Origin: Bacteroidales bacterium
Lineage (GTDB): Bacteria > Bacteroidota > Bacteroidia > Bacteroidales > UBA932
Length of the DNA stretch: 64,000 nucleotides
Direction: 5' to 3'
Assembly (NCBI GenBank): GCA_015060245.1
Contig: SUYU01000011.1
Location: 1-64,000, forward strand
Shown here: positions 45,571 through 55,380 of the stretch, one piece after another
Layout of the letters: every line of letters begins with the position of its first letter
Position numbering within the stretch: the stretch's first letter is position 1
Notes under the pieces: generated by a model
Seen by the model: only the letters and a program-made list of their open reading frames with translations
What the model was told of the DNA's origin: nothing
Database searches by the model: none
Translations under genes and position numbers: made by a program

Positions 45571-46044
45571 GTGAAGATAACGCTTTTACTTGTCGGCAAG
45601 ACAGCCTTCCCATATATAAATGAGGGAATATCTCTCTATGAGAAGAGGTTGTCATTCTATGTGAACTACCGCAAAGTTGAAATTCCCGAACTTAAGGGGG
45701 TGGCCTCGTTGAGTGAGCAGCAGATAAAGGAGAAGGAGGGGGAACTGATTCTTAAAAACATCAAGCCTTCGGATGAGGTAATTTTGCTTGATGAAAGGGG
45801 TGAGTTCTTCACATCTGAAAATTGGGCACGCCATTTGGAGAGAAAAATGACATATGGCGCAAAGGATATTGTCTTTGTCATTGGTGGTGCCTACGGCTTT
45901 TCACAGGAGGTCTATTCCAGGGCAAACGGAATGTTGTCGCTCTCAAAGATGACCTTCTCCCACCAGATTATAAGATTGATATTTCTTGAGCAACTCTACA
46001 GGGCATTCACAATAATAAAAGGAGAACCATATCATCATAGGTAA
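45571..46044 (+). CDS. rlmH: 23S rRNA (pseudouridine-1915-N3) methyltransferase
   Basis: Methylates pseudouridine 1915 in helix 69 of 23S rRNA on assembled 70S ribosomes. The 157 residues match RlmH. The start is a GTG, chosen because MKITLLLVGKT is the family N-terminus. SPOUT-knot blocks are VILLDERGEFFTSENWA, DIVFVIGGAYGFSQEV, and the C-terminal LLEQLYRAF-like FLEQLYRAFTIIKGEPYHH with terminal residues YHHR. The kinase gene starts one base after its stop, so the two are probably cotranscribed. Confidence 0.95.
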   Translation: MKITLLLVGKTAFPYINEGISLYEKRLSFYVNYRKVEIPELKGVASLSEQQIKEKEGELILKNIKPSDEVILLDERGEFFTSENWARHLERKMTYGAKDIVFVIGGAYGFSQEVYSRANGMLSLSKMTFSHQIIRLIFLEQLYRAFTIIKGEPYHHR

Positions 46045-46045
46045 G

Positions 46046-49000
46046 ATGCGCAAAAGATTGGAGAGTTCTATACGGAAAATTGCCGGAAAACTGTCGGGAC
46101 CTTATAATGCAGTTATGAGGCACAGGACTCTTTTGGCCTTTCTGTTTACCTTGATCTTCTTTGCTGTATCATTTGTGATCTCTCCTGGAGGCTATACAGC
46201 CCGAGGCGACGCCTTCAAACTTGAGAAGAAGATACATCAGAGGCAATATCTGCTTGAAGAGTATGTACAGCAGGCTTTTGACAATCCTGTGGACCAATGG
46301 CTGGAGATTGAGGATTTTCCTCAGGATATGGTCATCTACAAATACAATGCCGATACGCTCCAGACCTGGGTGAACCAGTTCCCGATCCATAATGATGATG
46401 TTGATGTGCTGCCGTTGTGGTACCGGTTGCACTACCTCAATAGCAGGAATCTTTACAATACACCCCTGGCATATCTTACCGAGAGGGAGCAATATGTGAA
46501 CCTCGGTTCGGCCTGGTATATAATCAAGGTCTACAAAAAGGAGAGGGTAAAGATTATAGCAGGATTGCTTGTAAAGACCGAATATCTTTCCGACAATGCG
46601 GTGCTTGTGGGCAAACTCAATCCCGAGTTCAACATTGACACCAAACTCACCCTTACCCAATTCAATATTGATGACGGCTGGATGGTCAAGGGAAAAGATG
46701 GAGGGGTTCTCTTCTCGGTTGTTGATGATGTCCACTCTGCGGTGAGGGGAAACAATGCTATTCTCAAATGGCTCTCATTCCTTTTGGCATTCATGACCCT
46801 CTATTTCTATTTTTATGAACGCAAGAATTTTACATCATTCTTCATATTCATTCTGGGCATTACGGTGCTCAGGTGCATAACATTCATTTATGGTGAGATG
46901 TTGAGGATGGAGGCTCCGCTCTTTTCACCCAACATCTATGCCGATACCGGGCTCTTCACTTCTTTGGGTAACCTGCTGCTGAACAACCTCTATGTGGCAC
47001 TCGTGCTTTTGGCCATACATATCATCAGAAGAAGGCTGGTGCGCTTCTTTGGCCATACAACCCTGCGTAAGGTCGTGCTGACTCTCATGCTCACTCTATT
47101 GGCATGTCTGGCAATTGCCTACATACATGGCACACTGCTTTCACTTATAAACAACTCAAATATTGTACTGGAGTTGTATCATGTGGAGAGACTCAATATA
47201 TATTCGTTCCTCTGCTACATGTCATATGGCCTGCTCTTCATGTCGCTGTTGCTCCTTTTGCAGACTATACTGATGTTTACCCCGTTTTACAGCAAGGAGT
47301 CTCTTCTCAAGCCAAAGAACATGTTGGTGTACATATTCATTGTCGCTTCGTACATGCTTGCAGTAGTGTCGTGCCAGGGTTACAGAAAAGAGGAGCAGAG
47401 GTGCAGAATGTGGACCAACAAACTCTCCGTGGAGAGGGATCTGGGGCTGGAACTGCAGTTGAAGGAGATTGAGAACAAACTCCTTTCGGACCCGATAATA
47501 AGGACTATCCTCCGGGCTCATATTCAGGGTGCGGATACCAGGGGACTGCTCAAGAACCGTCTGAATGAGAATTATCTTCAGAACATAAGCCAGAAATATG
47601 AGATACAACTTACTATCTGCCGCCCTAACGAGACCCTAATGCACAACGACGGCAAGAGGCTTGTTGATTGCAACTCATACTTCAAGAATGAGGTCCTGAG
47701 TGCGGGTTCTCCAATTTCAGACAAGTACAACTTCTTCTTCCTCAACAACTACAATGGACGTGTAAGTTACCTTGGTGTCTTTACCTATTATACACCGGAG
47801 GGTGCGGTAATGCTCTATCTCGAACTCAATTCAAGGTTCATGAAGGATGTTATCGGATATCCTGCGCTGCTGTTTGACTACAAGCAGGCCGACAATATAA
47901 ACATGCCGAGTTTCTATTCGTATGCAAAGTATACCGACAATGAACTCATCATGTACCGCGGCAACTACAACTTCCCCATTACCATAAAATCAGAGGAGTT
48001 TGAAGAGGGTTTCTCAGCATCCAGGTCGGGCAAGTATGCACTTTTCATCAACAAGTTCGCTCCCGACAATGTGATAATAATAAGTCGTCCGAAGAGGCCA
48101 CTTTTTGTGTACTTCATCTCTTTCTCATACATGATGCTCTTTTTCGGCTCATTCTTCTTTATGGTTGCCAGGGTGAGGCAGACTTCAAAAAGGTCAATGA
48201 GGGCAAGGCTCCCCAAATACTCTTTCAGACGTAAGATTACCTATCTCGTGGCATTGGCACTGGCTGTTTCCCTGCTTCTTATGGGTTTGGGAAGTGTTTG
48301 GTTTGGAGTCAGTTATTATAACAAGACCAACCGTATGCAGATGGAGGAGAAACTTCAGACCGTGCAGTCCACCCTTGCTGATTTCTGCAAATATATAGGG
48401 GAGTACAACGAACTTAACTCTGCTGACCTTTTCCAGACAATAGACAGGATGGCCAACAATATTCAGGTGGACATAAATATATATGATCCGCTCGGCAGGC
48501 TAGTGAGAAGCACGCAGCCGGAACTCTTTGAGCGCTATCTCATGTCTTCGAGAATGAACCATGATGCCTACCGTCAGATAGTGATTGAGAGCAAGAGACA
48601 TGTTGTCAACAGGGAGCAGATAGCGGAACTCTCATACTATTCGCTCTATGCCCCTATAATAAATATTGACGGCAAACTCATTGCCATTGTCAATATACCG
48701 TATTTTGTCCGCACAACAGATTTCAGTGGTGACATTTCATCAATTGTGGCGGCCATTATAAATATCTACATACTGCTCCTCATTGGAGCAATCCTTTGCG
48801 GTATCTGGGTATCCAATTCGCTTTCACGCCCATTGGCAGAGATCAGCCGCAAGATGCATACTGTAGATGTGTCCCGACATGCTGAACATATCAATTATAC
48901 CCATAATGATGAACTTGGAGTGCTTGTAAAGGCCTATAACCAGATGGTCGACGATCTTGAGGAGAGTACCAAACGTCTGGCCCAGACGGAGCGTGAGCAT

Positions 49001-49672
49001 GCCTGGAGCGAAATGGCCCGGCAGATTGCCCATGAGATAAAGAATCCCCTTACCCCAATGCGCCTGAGCCTTCAGCATCTGGTACGTATGAAGCAGCGCA
49101 ATGTCCCTGGATGGGAGGATAAGTTTGAAGAGACTGCAGGATCTATTCTTGAGCAGATTGATATACTTTCAGATACTGCCTCCGAGTTCTCAAGTTTTGC
49201 CAAATTCTACTATGAGGAGAGTTCTGTAATCAATCTGTACAATATAATATCGGAACAGAAGATACTCTTTGATACAAGGGAGAATATAAAGATTCTGTTC
49301 AGCAGTTCTTTTGAAGATGCATTCGTCTACGCCCGCAAAGGACAGATCATAAGAGTTCTTGTCAATCTCATATCCAATGCGGTGCAGGCTCTGGAGAGTG
49401 TGGGACGTGGCTACATAAGAATATCGCTGCTAATGGAGAATGGAAACTATCTGGTTTCAATAGAGGACAATGGCCCTGGAGTCAAGGAAGAGGATGAAGC
49501 AAAACTCTTTACTCCAAACTTTACCACCAAGAGTAGCGGAACAGGTCTTGGACTTGCCATCTGCAGCAATATCATTGAGCAGAGCGGTGGAACAATCGGG
49601 TACTCGCGTTCTGAACTTGGAGGTGCCAATTTCCACTTCACGCTGCCTGTCCATTATGGGCATGAGGCGTAA
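46046..49672 (+). CDS. Large membrane sensor histidine kinase (NtrY-like)
   Basis: A 1208-residue kinase. It has about eight predicted membrane helices in the first ~460 residues (for example LLAFLFTLIFFAVSFVI, WLSFLLAFMTLYFYF), a large extracytoplasmic part, further helices near 690 and 735, a second sensor loop, and a helix before the HAMP (SNSLSRPLAEISRKMH, about 930). The kinase core follows: H-box ARQIAHEIKNPLTPMRLSL with the histidine near 996, N-box NLISNAVQAL, G1 EDNGPGV, and G2 GTGLGLAI. The NPLTPxRLS form of the H-box is typical of NtrY. Together with the NtrC-like regulator at 43784 it probably forms a two-component system, although DUF4783 and rlmH separate them. Signal unknown. 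Confidence 0.88.
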   Translation: MRKRLESSIRKIAGKLSGPYNAVMRHRTLLAFLFTLIFFAVSFVISPGGYTARGDAFKLEKKIHQRQYLLEEYVQQAFDNPVDQWLEIEDFPQDMVIYKYNADTLQTWVNQFPIHNDDVDVLPLWYRLHYLNSRNLYNTPLAYLTEREQYVNLGSAWYIIKVYKKERVKIIAGLLVKTEYLSDNAVLVGKLNPEFNIDTKLTLTQFNIDDGWMVKGKDGGVLFSVVDDVHSAVRGNNAILKWLSFLLAFMTLYFYFYERKNFTSFFIFILGITVLRCITFIYGEMLRMEAPLFSPNIYADTGLFTSLGNLLLNNLYVALVLLAIHIIRRRLVRFFGHTTLRKVVLTLMLTLLACLAIAYIHGTLLSLINNSNIVLELYHVERLNIYSFLCYMSYGLLFMSLLLLLQTILMFTPFYSKESLLKPKNMLVYIFIVASYMLAVVSCQGYRKEEQRCRMWTNKLSVERDLGLELQLKEIENKLLSDPIIRTILRAHIQGADTRGLLKNRLNENYLQNISQKYEIQLTICRPNETLMHNDGKRLVDCNSYFKNEVLSAGSPISDKYNFFFLNNYNGRVSYLGVFTYYTPEGAVMLYLELNSRFMKDVIGYPALLFDYKQADNINMPSFYSYAKYTDNELIMYRGNYNFPITIKSEEFEEGFSASRSGKYALFINKFAPDNVIIISRPKRPLFVYFISFSYMMLFFGSFFFMVARVRQTSKRSMRARLPKYSFRRKITYLVALALAVSLLLMGLGSVWFGVSYYNKTNRMQMEEKLQTVQSTLADFCKYIGEYNELNSADLFQTIDRMANNIQVDINIYDPLGRLVRSTQPELFERYLMSSRMNHDAYRQIVIESKRHVVNREQIAELSYYSLYAPIINIDGKLIAIVNIPYFVRTTDFSGDISSIVAAIINIYILLLIGAILCGIWVSNSLSRPLAEISRKMHTVDVSRHAEHINYTHNDELGVLVKAYNQMVDDLEESTKRLAQTEREHAWSEMARQIAHEIKNPLTPMRLSLQHLVRMKQRNVPGWEDKFEETAGSILEQIDILSDTASEFSSFAKFYYEESSVINLYNIISEQKILFDTRENIKILFSSSFEDAFVYARKGQIIRVLVNLISNAVQALESVGRGYIRISLLMENGNYLVSIEDNGPGVKEEDEAKLFTPNFTTKSSGTGLGLAICSNIIEQSGGTIGYSRSELGGANFHFTLPVHYGHEA

Positions 49673-49745
49673 TTATGTTTTGAAATGCAATTGAGGCATG
49701 CATCTCCTGTCTGGATTTCAGGTTCCTTTTCAGGAGAGAGTCAAC

Positions 49746-51053
49746 CTATTTTTGTCTCAAGAAAATCTGCAAAGGACATCCACAGAAATTGAAATGCTCC
49801 CTCAATCTGTTCTCAAGATACCTCTTGTAAGGGTCTCTTACATATTGAGGCAAGTTACAGAAGAATGCAAATGAGGGGCTCTTGCTCGGCAATTGTGTGA
49901 TATACTTGATTTTAATGTATTTGCCCTTGATTGCCGGTGGCGGATAGTTCTCAATCTCCTCAAGCATGACCTCATTGAGTTGTGATGTAGGGATTTTGCG
50001 TGAGTAGTTTTCATAAACCTCGGTAGCGGCCTTGAGGACATCAAAGATTCTCTGTTTGTTAATGACTGAAGTGAAAATGATTGGAACATCGTTGAATGGG
50101 GCAATGCGTTTGAGGATAGCCTCTTTGTACTGCTTCATTGTATTGTTGTCCTTCTCAATGGTATCCCATTTGTTCACTACAATTACACAGCCCTTCTTGT
50201 TCCTTATTATAAGGTTGAAGATGGCCATATCCTGTGCCTCAACACCATTCTGTGCATCAAGCATGAGAATGCATACATCCGAGTTCTCAATGGATCTTAC
50301 TGCGCGCATTACAGAGTAGAACTCAAGGTCTTCGGTAACCTTGTTCTTCTTTCTCATTCCTGCAGTGTCAACGAGCATAAACTCATAGCCAAACTTGTTG
50401 TAGTATGTTGAAATTGAATCTCTTGTAGTGCCTGCTACAGGAGTGACTATGTTTCTTTTCTCTCCCAAAAGGGCATTTGTCATTGAACTCTTGCCAACAT
50501 TCGGTTTGCCCACAATGGTAATGTGCGGAAGTTCCTTCTCCTCCTCTTTTACCGGCTCATCTTCAGGCAACAGTTCGCAAATTTTGTCAAGAAGGTCGCC
50601 TGTACCGCCGCCATTTACAGCAGCAATGCAGAATGGCTCTCCAAGCCCCAATGAGTTGAACTCGTATGAACCGTACATCTTGTCGCCTGTATCAACTTTG
50701 TTTACAGCAAGAACTACCGGTTTTTTGCATTTCCTCAAGAAGCCTGCAATCTCCGCATCATAATCGGTAACACCTGTTTCAACCTCGCACAAAAAGAGAA
50801 TGACATCAGCCTCCTCTATTGCCAAAGCAACCTGATCCCTGATCTCCCCCTCAAAAACATCATCGGAATTGCTGGTGTAACCACCTGTGTCAACAACAGA
50901 GAACTCCCTTCCGCACCACTCTGCCTTTCCGTAATGCCTGTCTCTTGTAACACCTGCAGTCTCATCTACAATTGCCTGTCTCATACCTACCAACCTGTTG
51001 AACAGAGTTGATTTGCCCACATTCGGGCGGCCTACTATTGCTACTATTCCCAT
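49746..51053 (-). CDS. der: Ribosome-biogenesis GTPase Der
   Basis: A double-Era-type GTPase of about 435 residues from the ATG at 51053 ([16 protein letters not shown]). The open frame extends 16 codons further, but family starts fit the chosen ATG. Two G domains each show G1 ([18 protein letters not shown]), G3 (DTGG; DTAGM) and G4 (NKVD; NKWD). The C-terminal KH-like domain ends [13 protein letters not shown]. It acts in 50S assembly. It has its own -7 box about 100 bases upstream and is divergent to the PqqD cassette. Confidence 0.96.
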   Translation of the reverse strand: MGIVAIVGRPNVGKSTLFNRLVGMRQAIVDETAGVTRDRHYGKAEWCGREFSVVDTGGYTSNSDDVFEGEIRDQVALAIEEADVILFLCEVETGVTDYDAEIAGFLRKCKKPVVLAVNKVDTGDKMYGSYEFNSLGLGEPFCIAAVNGGGTGDLLDKICELLPEDEPVKEEEKELPHITIVGKPNVGKSSMTNALLGEKRNIVTPVAGTTRDSISTYYNKFGYEFMLVDTAGMRKKNKVTEDLEFYSVMRAVRSIENSDVCILMLDAQNGVEAQDMAIFNLIIRNKKGCVIVVNKWDTIEKDNNTMKQYKEAILKRIAPFNDVPIIFTSVINKQRIFDVLKAATEVYENYSRKIPTSQLNEVMLEEIENYPPPAIKGKYIKIKYITQLPSKSPSFAFFCNLPQYVRDPYKRYLENRLREHFNFCGCPLQIFLRQK

Positions 51054-51152
51054 AATTCTGATTTTAATGAATAACCTCTGAATATATATGCAACAGGTCA
51101 CATAATCTTACATAGATCAGGTCCCGACAGCGCAAAATACACAAAGATGTTG

Positions 51153-51160
51153 CAAAGATA
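51153..51160 (-). promoter_or_regulatory. Promoter -7 box for der
   Basis: TATCTTTG on the minus strand, about 100 bases ahead of the der start. TTTG repeats lie upstream but at a spacing (11-15) that is too short for a consensus -33. Confidence 0.45.
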
Positions 51161-51180
51161 CAAAAAGATGTCAAACAAAC

Positions 51181-51230
51181 AGGAGGAAATGGCTAAACAT
51201 GCAAGTTTACATGCCGTTTCCTCTTTTTTT
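51181..51230 (+). terminator. Strong hairpin with T7 run between der and the PqqD cassette
   Basis: GAGGAAATGGC (51183-51193) pairs with GCCGTTTCCTC (51213-51223) over 11 bp with one G-U, extendable by two pairs; an inner TAAAC/GTTTA stem caps it, and T7 follows. It has the orientation of a plus-strand terminator, yet no gene is read into it from the left. It ends two bases before the -7 box of the cassette and could insulate it or end an unannotated transcript. Confidence 0.65.
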
Positions 51231-51232
51231 AT

Positions 51233-51240
51233 TACCTTTG
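51233..51240 (+). promoter_or_regulatory. Promoter -7 box of the PqqD cassette
   Basis: TACCTTTG, 20 bases ahead of the pqqD-like ATG. The -33 region lies inside the right arm of the upstream hairpin and has no TTTG. Confidence 0.5.
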
Positions 51241-51260
51241 GGGGTGTAATTTAAGTGCTT

Positions 51261-51527
51261 ATGAAAATAGATCCAAAATATAAACTGAGAGAGATTGCAG
51301 GTGAGTGCATTATTGTCAACCAGGGCAAGGTGGGCACTGACCTCACACGAATAATTTCATTGAATTCATCAGCCAGGTTCCTTTACAATGCCATGGAGGC
51401 AAGGGAGTTTGAGGTGGAGGATGCTGCACATGCACTCGTTGAGGAGTATGGGATTGACAATGACCTTGCCATGAAAGATGCCGGCAAATGGGTTGAATCG
51501 CTGAAGAATTGTGGCGTAATTTTATAA
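51261..51527 (+). CDS. PqqD-like peptide-recognition protein
   Basis: An 88-residue stand-alone PqqD/RRE-type protein from the ATG at 51261; a GTG two codons earlier is also open. Family hallmarks: the strand pair YKLREIAGECIIVNQGKVG, the TRIISLNSSARFLYNAM segment (compare the LNxxxxxIW block of PqqD), and helices ending GKWVESLKNCGVIL. Such proteins bind the leader of ribosomally made peptides and present them to modifying enzymes. It heads a plus-strand five-gene set (51261-55856), followed 31 bases later by the nucleotidyltransferase. No precursor peptide gene is adjacent, so its client is unknown. Confidence 0.8.
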   Translation: MKIDPKYKLREIAGECIIVNQGKVGTDLTRIISLNSSARFLYNAMEAREFEVEDAAHALVEEYGIDNDLAMKDAGKWVESLKNCGVIL

Positions 51528-51558
51528 AGTCAGGATATCCGGAAATATCAGTTGCCCT

Positions 51559-52803
51559 ATGGAGGATTTCAATTTGAATGGTACGGAGAATCTGCTTTTT
51601 GCGCTGCTCAGACTCGGTTTGGGGTATTGTGCGGAGAATGGGCAGGATGATGCTCTCTTTGACCGGGTTTCTGCCGGAGAGTGGAGTGACTGCTACAGTA
51701 TGGCATGCAAACAGGGCGTTATGGCATTGGCTTGGGATGGAGTCTTGAAATTGCAAAAAGGGAAGCAGCCTCCGTTGAACGTAAAGATTCCGTGGGCTAT
51801 GGCTGTAGAGAGATATGAAAAGCGCTATGCCGAGTTCTGCAAGGCAATTGAGAAGTTGAGTACCCTTTATCGGAACAATGGTATAGCAACAGTACAGTTG
51901 AAGGGTGTTGGCCTCTCTTCCTGTTACCCTGTGCCACAGCATAGGGAAGGCGGGGATATTGACATATACACATTTGCCCTTGAAAATTTGGAAAGTTCAG
52001 CAAAAATTCCCGAACGGTCATCCGAAGATGCCTCTTGTTCAAAGGATAGAGGTGATTGTGAATCGGTTGCCATGAAGAGTGACCGTCAAGCAAATGACTT
52101 TGCAGATGAACTTATGCGCAGAGCCGGAATTGAAGTTGAGAATCATTCCTACAAGCACAGCAATTTCAATTACAAGGGTATTCCAATTGAGAACCACAAG
52201 TGTTTCCTGAATGTGAAGCATTACAAATATGGCGCACATCTTGATAACTTTTTAAGGAGGGAAATGGAGCCCGAAAAGGTAGTGCTGCAAGGTTGCAGCA
52301 GTGCGGTACTTGTCCCTTCATTGAAGTTCAACTCTGTTTTTATACCTTTCCATGCATTCCAGCACTATGGCTGCGGACTTACCTTGCACCACCTGTGTGA
52401 CTGGGCTGTTCTGGTGCGCAGAGGAGCCTTGGAAAAGTGGCCACAAGAGGTTGACGACAAAGATTTTCTTACTGGAATTGCCGCTTTTTCAATTCTCAGT
52501 GACGCATTGATGGGAACTGATTCCCGCATGCATGAGAAATGGTGCGCCATCAGGAGCGGCATTGTGGAGATGAACCGGGCAAGGGAACTTGCATGCAAGA
52601 TGCTGAAAGAGATGCTCTCTCCTGAGTTTGAAAACGAGATCCCTGTAAATGGGAAGGTGCAGATACTTGTGTACAAGACCCGCAGGCTGCTGCACAGATA
52701 CCGCCTGATAAATGAGGTAATAAAGACATCACTATTGTCAAATCTGTGGAAGTCGGTGGTTGTGCATGTAAAAAATCCTTTATTGATTTTCAAGACCAGA
52801 TGA
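51559..52803 (+). CDS. Nucleotidyltransferase-family protein (NTP_transf_5-like)
   Basis: A 414-residue cytoplasmic protein. The diagnostic block is LKGVGLSSCYPVPQHREGGD followed by IDIY (about residues 114-138), the LKG...YP...R..GDIDI signature of NTP_transf_5 proteins, with two active-site aspartates. The second half (FIPFHAFQHYGCGLTLHHLCDWAVL, about 255-280) is also typical of this family. Relatives occur in lasso-peptide and other RiPP-like clusters, where their target is unclear, and beside surface-polysaccharide genes. Here it follows the PqqD-like gene and precedes an exporter. Confidence 0.78.
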   Translation: MEDFNLNGTENLLFALLRLGLGYCAENGQDDALFDRVSAGEWSDCYSMACKQGVMALAWDGVLKLQKGKQPPLNVKIPWAMAVERYEKRYAEFCKAIEKLSTLYRNNGIATVQLKGVGLSSCYPVPQHREGGDIDIYTFALENLESSAKIPERSSEDASCSKDRGDCESVAMKSDRQANDFADELMRRAGIEVENHSYKHSNFNYKGIPIENHKCFLNVKHYKYGAHLDNFLRREMEPEKVVLQGCSSAVLVPSLKFNSVFIPFHAFQHYGCGLTLHHLCDWAVLVRRGALEKWPQEVDDKDFLTGIAAFSILSDALMGTDSRMHEKWCAIRSGIVEMNRARELACKMLKEMLSPEFENEIPVNGKVQILVYKTRRLLHRYRLINEVIKTSLLSNLWKSVVVHVKNPLLIFKTR

Positions 52804-52834
52804 GTCTGTCCGGTAACTTGCAGGAGAGTGTGGA

Positions 52835-54481
52835 ATGAATATTTTCAAAAGAATATACAGGTTGCTCAACAAGGAGGAGCGTAGTCGTGGAGTCAGGGTC
52901 GCGGCAGCATTGTTTCTTACTGCGCTGCTTGATTTTGTAAGTCTTGCATCGTTGCTTCCGGTGCTGTACTGGCTTCTCAAGGGGGGCGAGAACAATAGGG
53001 CAGCATTGCTCTTTTCGCTTCTTGCGGTTGCACTGATAATCATCAAAAGCAGTGTGGGTATCCTCTTTTCACGTTTCCAGAACAGATATATGCTTTCAAT
53101 CTTCAGAAGATTGAGTCTTTCGCTTTATAATATCTATTTCAACAGGGGACTGCTCTTCATAAAGGAGGAGGGTTCAAACCGTCTCTCCCACGATACAAAT
53201 TATATATCATACCTTTTCAGCCAGAACATTTTACCGTCAATTCTTAAGATGAGCAGCGACGCACTTCTGCTTCTGCTTGTGGCCATGGCCCTTGCCATTT
53301 ATGATTTCTGGACCTCCATGATCCTCGTATGCAGTTTTCTTCCATTTCTATTCATATACATATTTGGAGTAAGGGAGAGGGTAAAGAGAATAGGAAAGGA
53401 GGATGTAAAGGTAAAGCGTAACCAGAGCAGGGTTGTTATGGATACCTTCAAGGGTTATGCCGACCTGCAGGTGAGCGGTGCTTTTCCTTATGTACAGGAG
53501 ATGTTCAAGTCGGGTCTGGACAAAATTTCAGAAAACAGACTTCAGATGGATACATTGAGGCGTATTCCGCTTTTCCTTGGAGAACTGGCTGTTGTAATAG
53601 GTTTGGCTCTGATGGTGGTTACCCGCAGTGGCGATGTATCATTGCTGGTAGGAGTCTTTGCTGTGGCTTCATTCCGTCTGCTTCCGGCCTTGCGCAGCAT
53701 AATGTCAGGATATGCCCAGTTGGAGAACGCATCTTATTGCCTTGATGTTATTGAGGCGGCTGTGTATGACGGTGGAGAGGATTTGGGGGCTGCTGTAGAA
53801 GAGGTGCCGGAGAACTCTCTGTCGGGACCATTTTCAGACAAAATTGAATTTTCCGGAATATCATACTCTTTTCCCGACGGCGAGATTCTCTTCAAGGATT
53901 TCTGCTGTGAAGTGGGGCGTGGCGAGTTCGTGGGCTTGAAAGGGTATAGCGGAGTGGGCAAAACCACACTTTTCAATCTGCTTCTTGGATTTATCTCTCC
54001 GCAGGAGGGCTCTATTCTCATTGATGGTACACCTCTTGATGCAGGCAACAGAAAGGGGTGGTTGGACCAGGTTGGCTATGTGTCGCAGGATGTATTCATT
54101 TTCTATGGTACGTTGGCAGAAAATATAGCCTTGGGAGAGGCCTCTGTAGACCGGGAGAGGGTAGCGCAGGTGCTTGATATGGTGTGCCTCAAGGAGTGGA
54201 CTGCCACTTTGCCCCAAGGAATTGATACCAATATGAGCGAGGAGGGCAAGAAACTCTCTGGAGGACAGAGGCAGAGGATAGGTATAGCGAGAGCAATTTA
54301 CAAGAGGGTGAATGTATTGCTTCTTGATGAGGCTACATCTGCATTGGATAATGAAACCGAGAGTGAGATAAACAGTATGCTGTTGCAGTTGAGAAAGAAC
54401 TTGGGCAATTTGACTATTTTGTCGATAGCCCATAGGGAGAGTTCCTTGAAGTTCTGCGACAGAGTGGTGGAGATAGGATGA
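52835..54481 (+). CDS. ABC exporter, fused membrane and ATPase domains
   Basis: A type IV (MsbA-like) half-transporter of 548 residues. The membrane domain occupies about 1-310 with six helices (for example AALFLTALLDFVSLASLLPVL, and VAMALAIYDFWTSMILVCSF). The ATPase domain has Walker A GYSGVGKTTLFNLLLG (about 371-386), Q-loop VGYVSQDVFIF, signature LSGGQRQRIGIARAI, Walker B VLLLDEATSALDNETE, and the switch histidine in SIAHRESSLKF. There is no N-terminal C39 peptidase domain, so any substrate processing would need a separate protease; the SipW-like peptidase two genes on could serve. The stop overlaps the next start (ATGA). Confidence 0.88.
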   Translation: MNIFKRIYRLLNKEERSRGVRVAAALFLTALLDFVSLASLLPVLYWLLKGGENNRAALLFSLLAVALIIIKSSVGILFSRFQNRYMLSIFRRLSLSLYNIYFNRGLLFIKEEGSNRLSHDTNYISYLFSQNILPSILKMSSDALLLLLVAMALAIYDFWTSMILVCSFLPFLFIYIFGVRERVKRIGKEDVKVKRNQSRVVMDTFKGYADLQVSGAFPYVQEMFKSGLDKISENRLQMDTLRRIPLFLGELAVVIGLALMVVTRSGDVSLLVGVFAVASFRLLPALRSIMSGYAQLENASYCLDVIEAAVYDGGEDLGAAVEEVPENSLSGPFSDKIEFSGISYSFPDGEILFKDFCCEVGRGEFVGLKGYSGVGKTTLFNLLLGFISPQEGSILIDGTPLDAGNRKGWLDQVGYVSQDVFIFYGTLAENIALGEASVDRERVAQVLDMVCLKEWTATLPQGIDTNMSEEGKKLSGGQRQRIGIARAIYKRVNVLLLDEATSALDNETESEINSMLLQLRKNLGNLTILSIAHRESSLKFCDRVVEIG

Positions 54482-55380
54482 CAGTTACGTTAAAGTTAGT
54501 TGGAACAATGGAATCAGAGAGATTTTTAATAGGTGGATATGTTGTTGAAATAGAGGGCCGTGAACTGATTGACGGAGTGGCTGCTCTGGGTAGTTTTGCA
54601 AATTTCAGGTACAATGGCGGAGCCGACCGTAAGGCTCTGTTGAGTTTTTCATATTCTACAGAGGATTGCGGTGAAATGTGCGGTGACTTTCTCTACTCTT
54701 CAGAGAATGACGGTGTTGTAAGTGAGTTCTACTCTATGCCGGAGAAGGGATGCTTTTTCCAGAAGATGAGGCATGAGAATGGAGAGTGGCTCAATATGAA
54801 AATAAGTGGAGAGAGTGGAGTGGCTGTGATTTACGGCTCTCTCATGCCCCAGATGTTGAGGTTCGCCATGTGGATAGGATTTGGTGTAATGCTGTCGGGA
54901 AACAATGCCATAGCAATCCATAGCAGTTGTATTGTATATGAAGGAAAGGCTGTACTCTTTTTGGGAGAGAGCGGTACGGGCAAGAGTACGCATACGCGTT
55001 TGTGGAGAGAGTCTATACCGGGAGCCTCGCTTCTGAATGACGACAGTCCTATATTGAGGGCCGAGGAGGATGGAATATATGTGTATGGTTCGCCGTGGAG
55101 CGGCAAGACACCATGCTACAAGCAACAGAGATGCCCTTTGGCAGCAATAGTAAGGCTATACCAGGCACCATTCAATAAAATTGAAAAATTGCCGCTGCTG
55201 TATGCCTACGGGTCGGTGCATCCGTCGTGTCCGCCCGATTTTGCCTATGATACCCGGTTGTATGACGGCATAAGTTCAACTATAGGAAAGGTTCTGGAGT
55301 CAGTGCCAGTATATAGAATGGGATGTCTGCCCGACCATGCGGCAGCACAACTCTCATGTGAAACAATCTTCAAGGGTTAA
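54478..55380 (+). CDS. HPr-kinase-like serine kinase
   Basis: A 300-residue protein with the HprK/PEPCK-type P-loop LGESGTGKSTHTRLW (about 162-176), followed by SLLNDDSPILR, whose DD pair fits the catalytic aspartates, and GSPWSGKTPCYKQQRCPLAAI (about 203-223). HPr itself is not expected as target: the N-terminal half differs from HprK. In lasso-peptide clusters such kinases phosphorylate a C-terminal serine of the precursor (established for the paeninodin type). Here the setting with a PqqD-like protein and exporter suggests a similar role, but no precursor is seen. It overlaps its neighbours by 4 bases and 1 base. Confidence 0.75.
   Translation: MTVTLKLVGTMESERFLIGGYVVEIEGRELIDGVAALGSFANFRYNGGADRKALLSFSYSTEDCGEMCGDFLYSSENDGVVSEFYSMPEKGCFFQKMRHENGEWLNMKISGESGVAVIYGSLMPQMLRFAMWIGFGVMLSGNNAIAIHSSCIVYEGKAVLFLGESGTGKSTHTRLWRESIPGASLLNDDSPILRAEEDGIYVYGSPWSGKTPCYKQQRCPLAAIVRLYQAPFNKIEKLPLLYAYGSVHPSCPPDFAYDTRLYDGISSTIGKVLESVPVYRMGCLPDHAAAQLSCETIFKG

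Noticed and set aside
49703-49735. Hairpin between the kinase and der genes (CTCCTG/CAGGAG) as terminator
   Set aside because: The stem is 6 bp with a long loop and no T-run on either strand.
51189-51254. Tiny frame (MAKHASLHAVSSFFITFGGVI) as precursor peptide of the PqqD cassette
   Set aside because: It is only 21 codons, its AGGAGG lies just 2 bases from the ATG, and the whole frame is made of the terminator hairpin and the -7 box. A real precursor would need a leader and a core.
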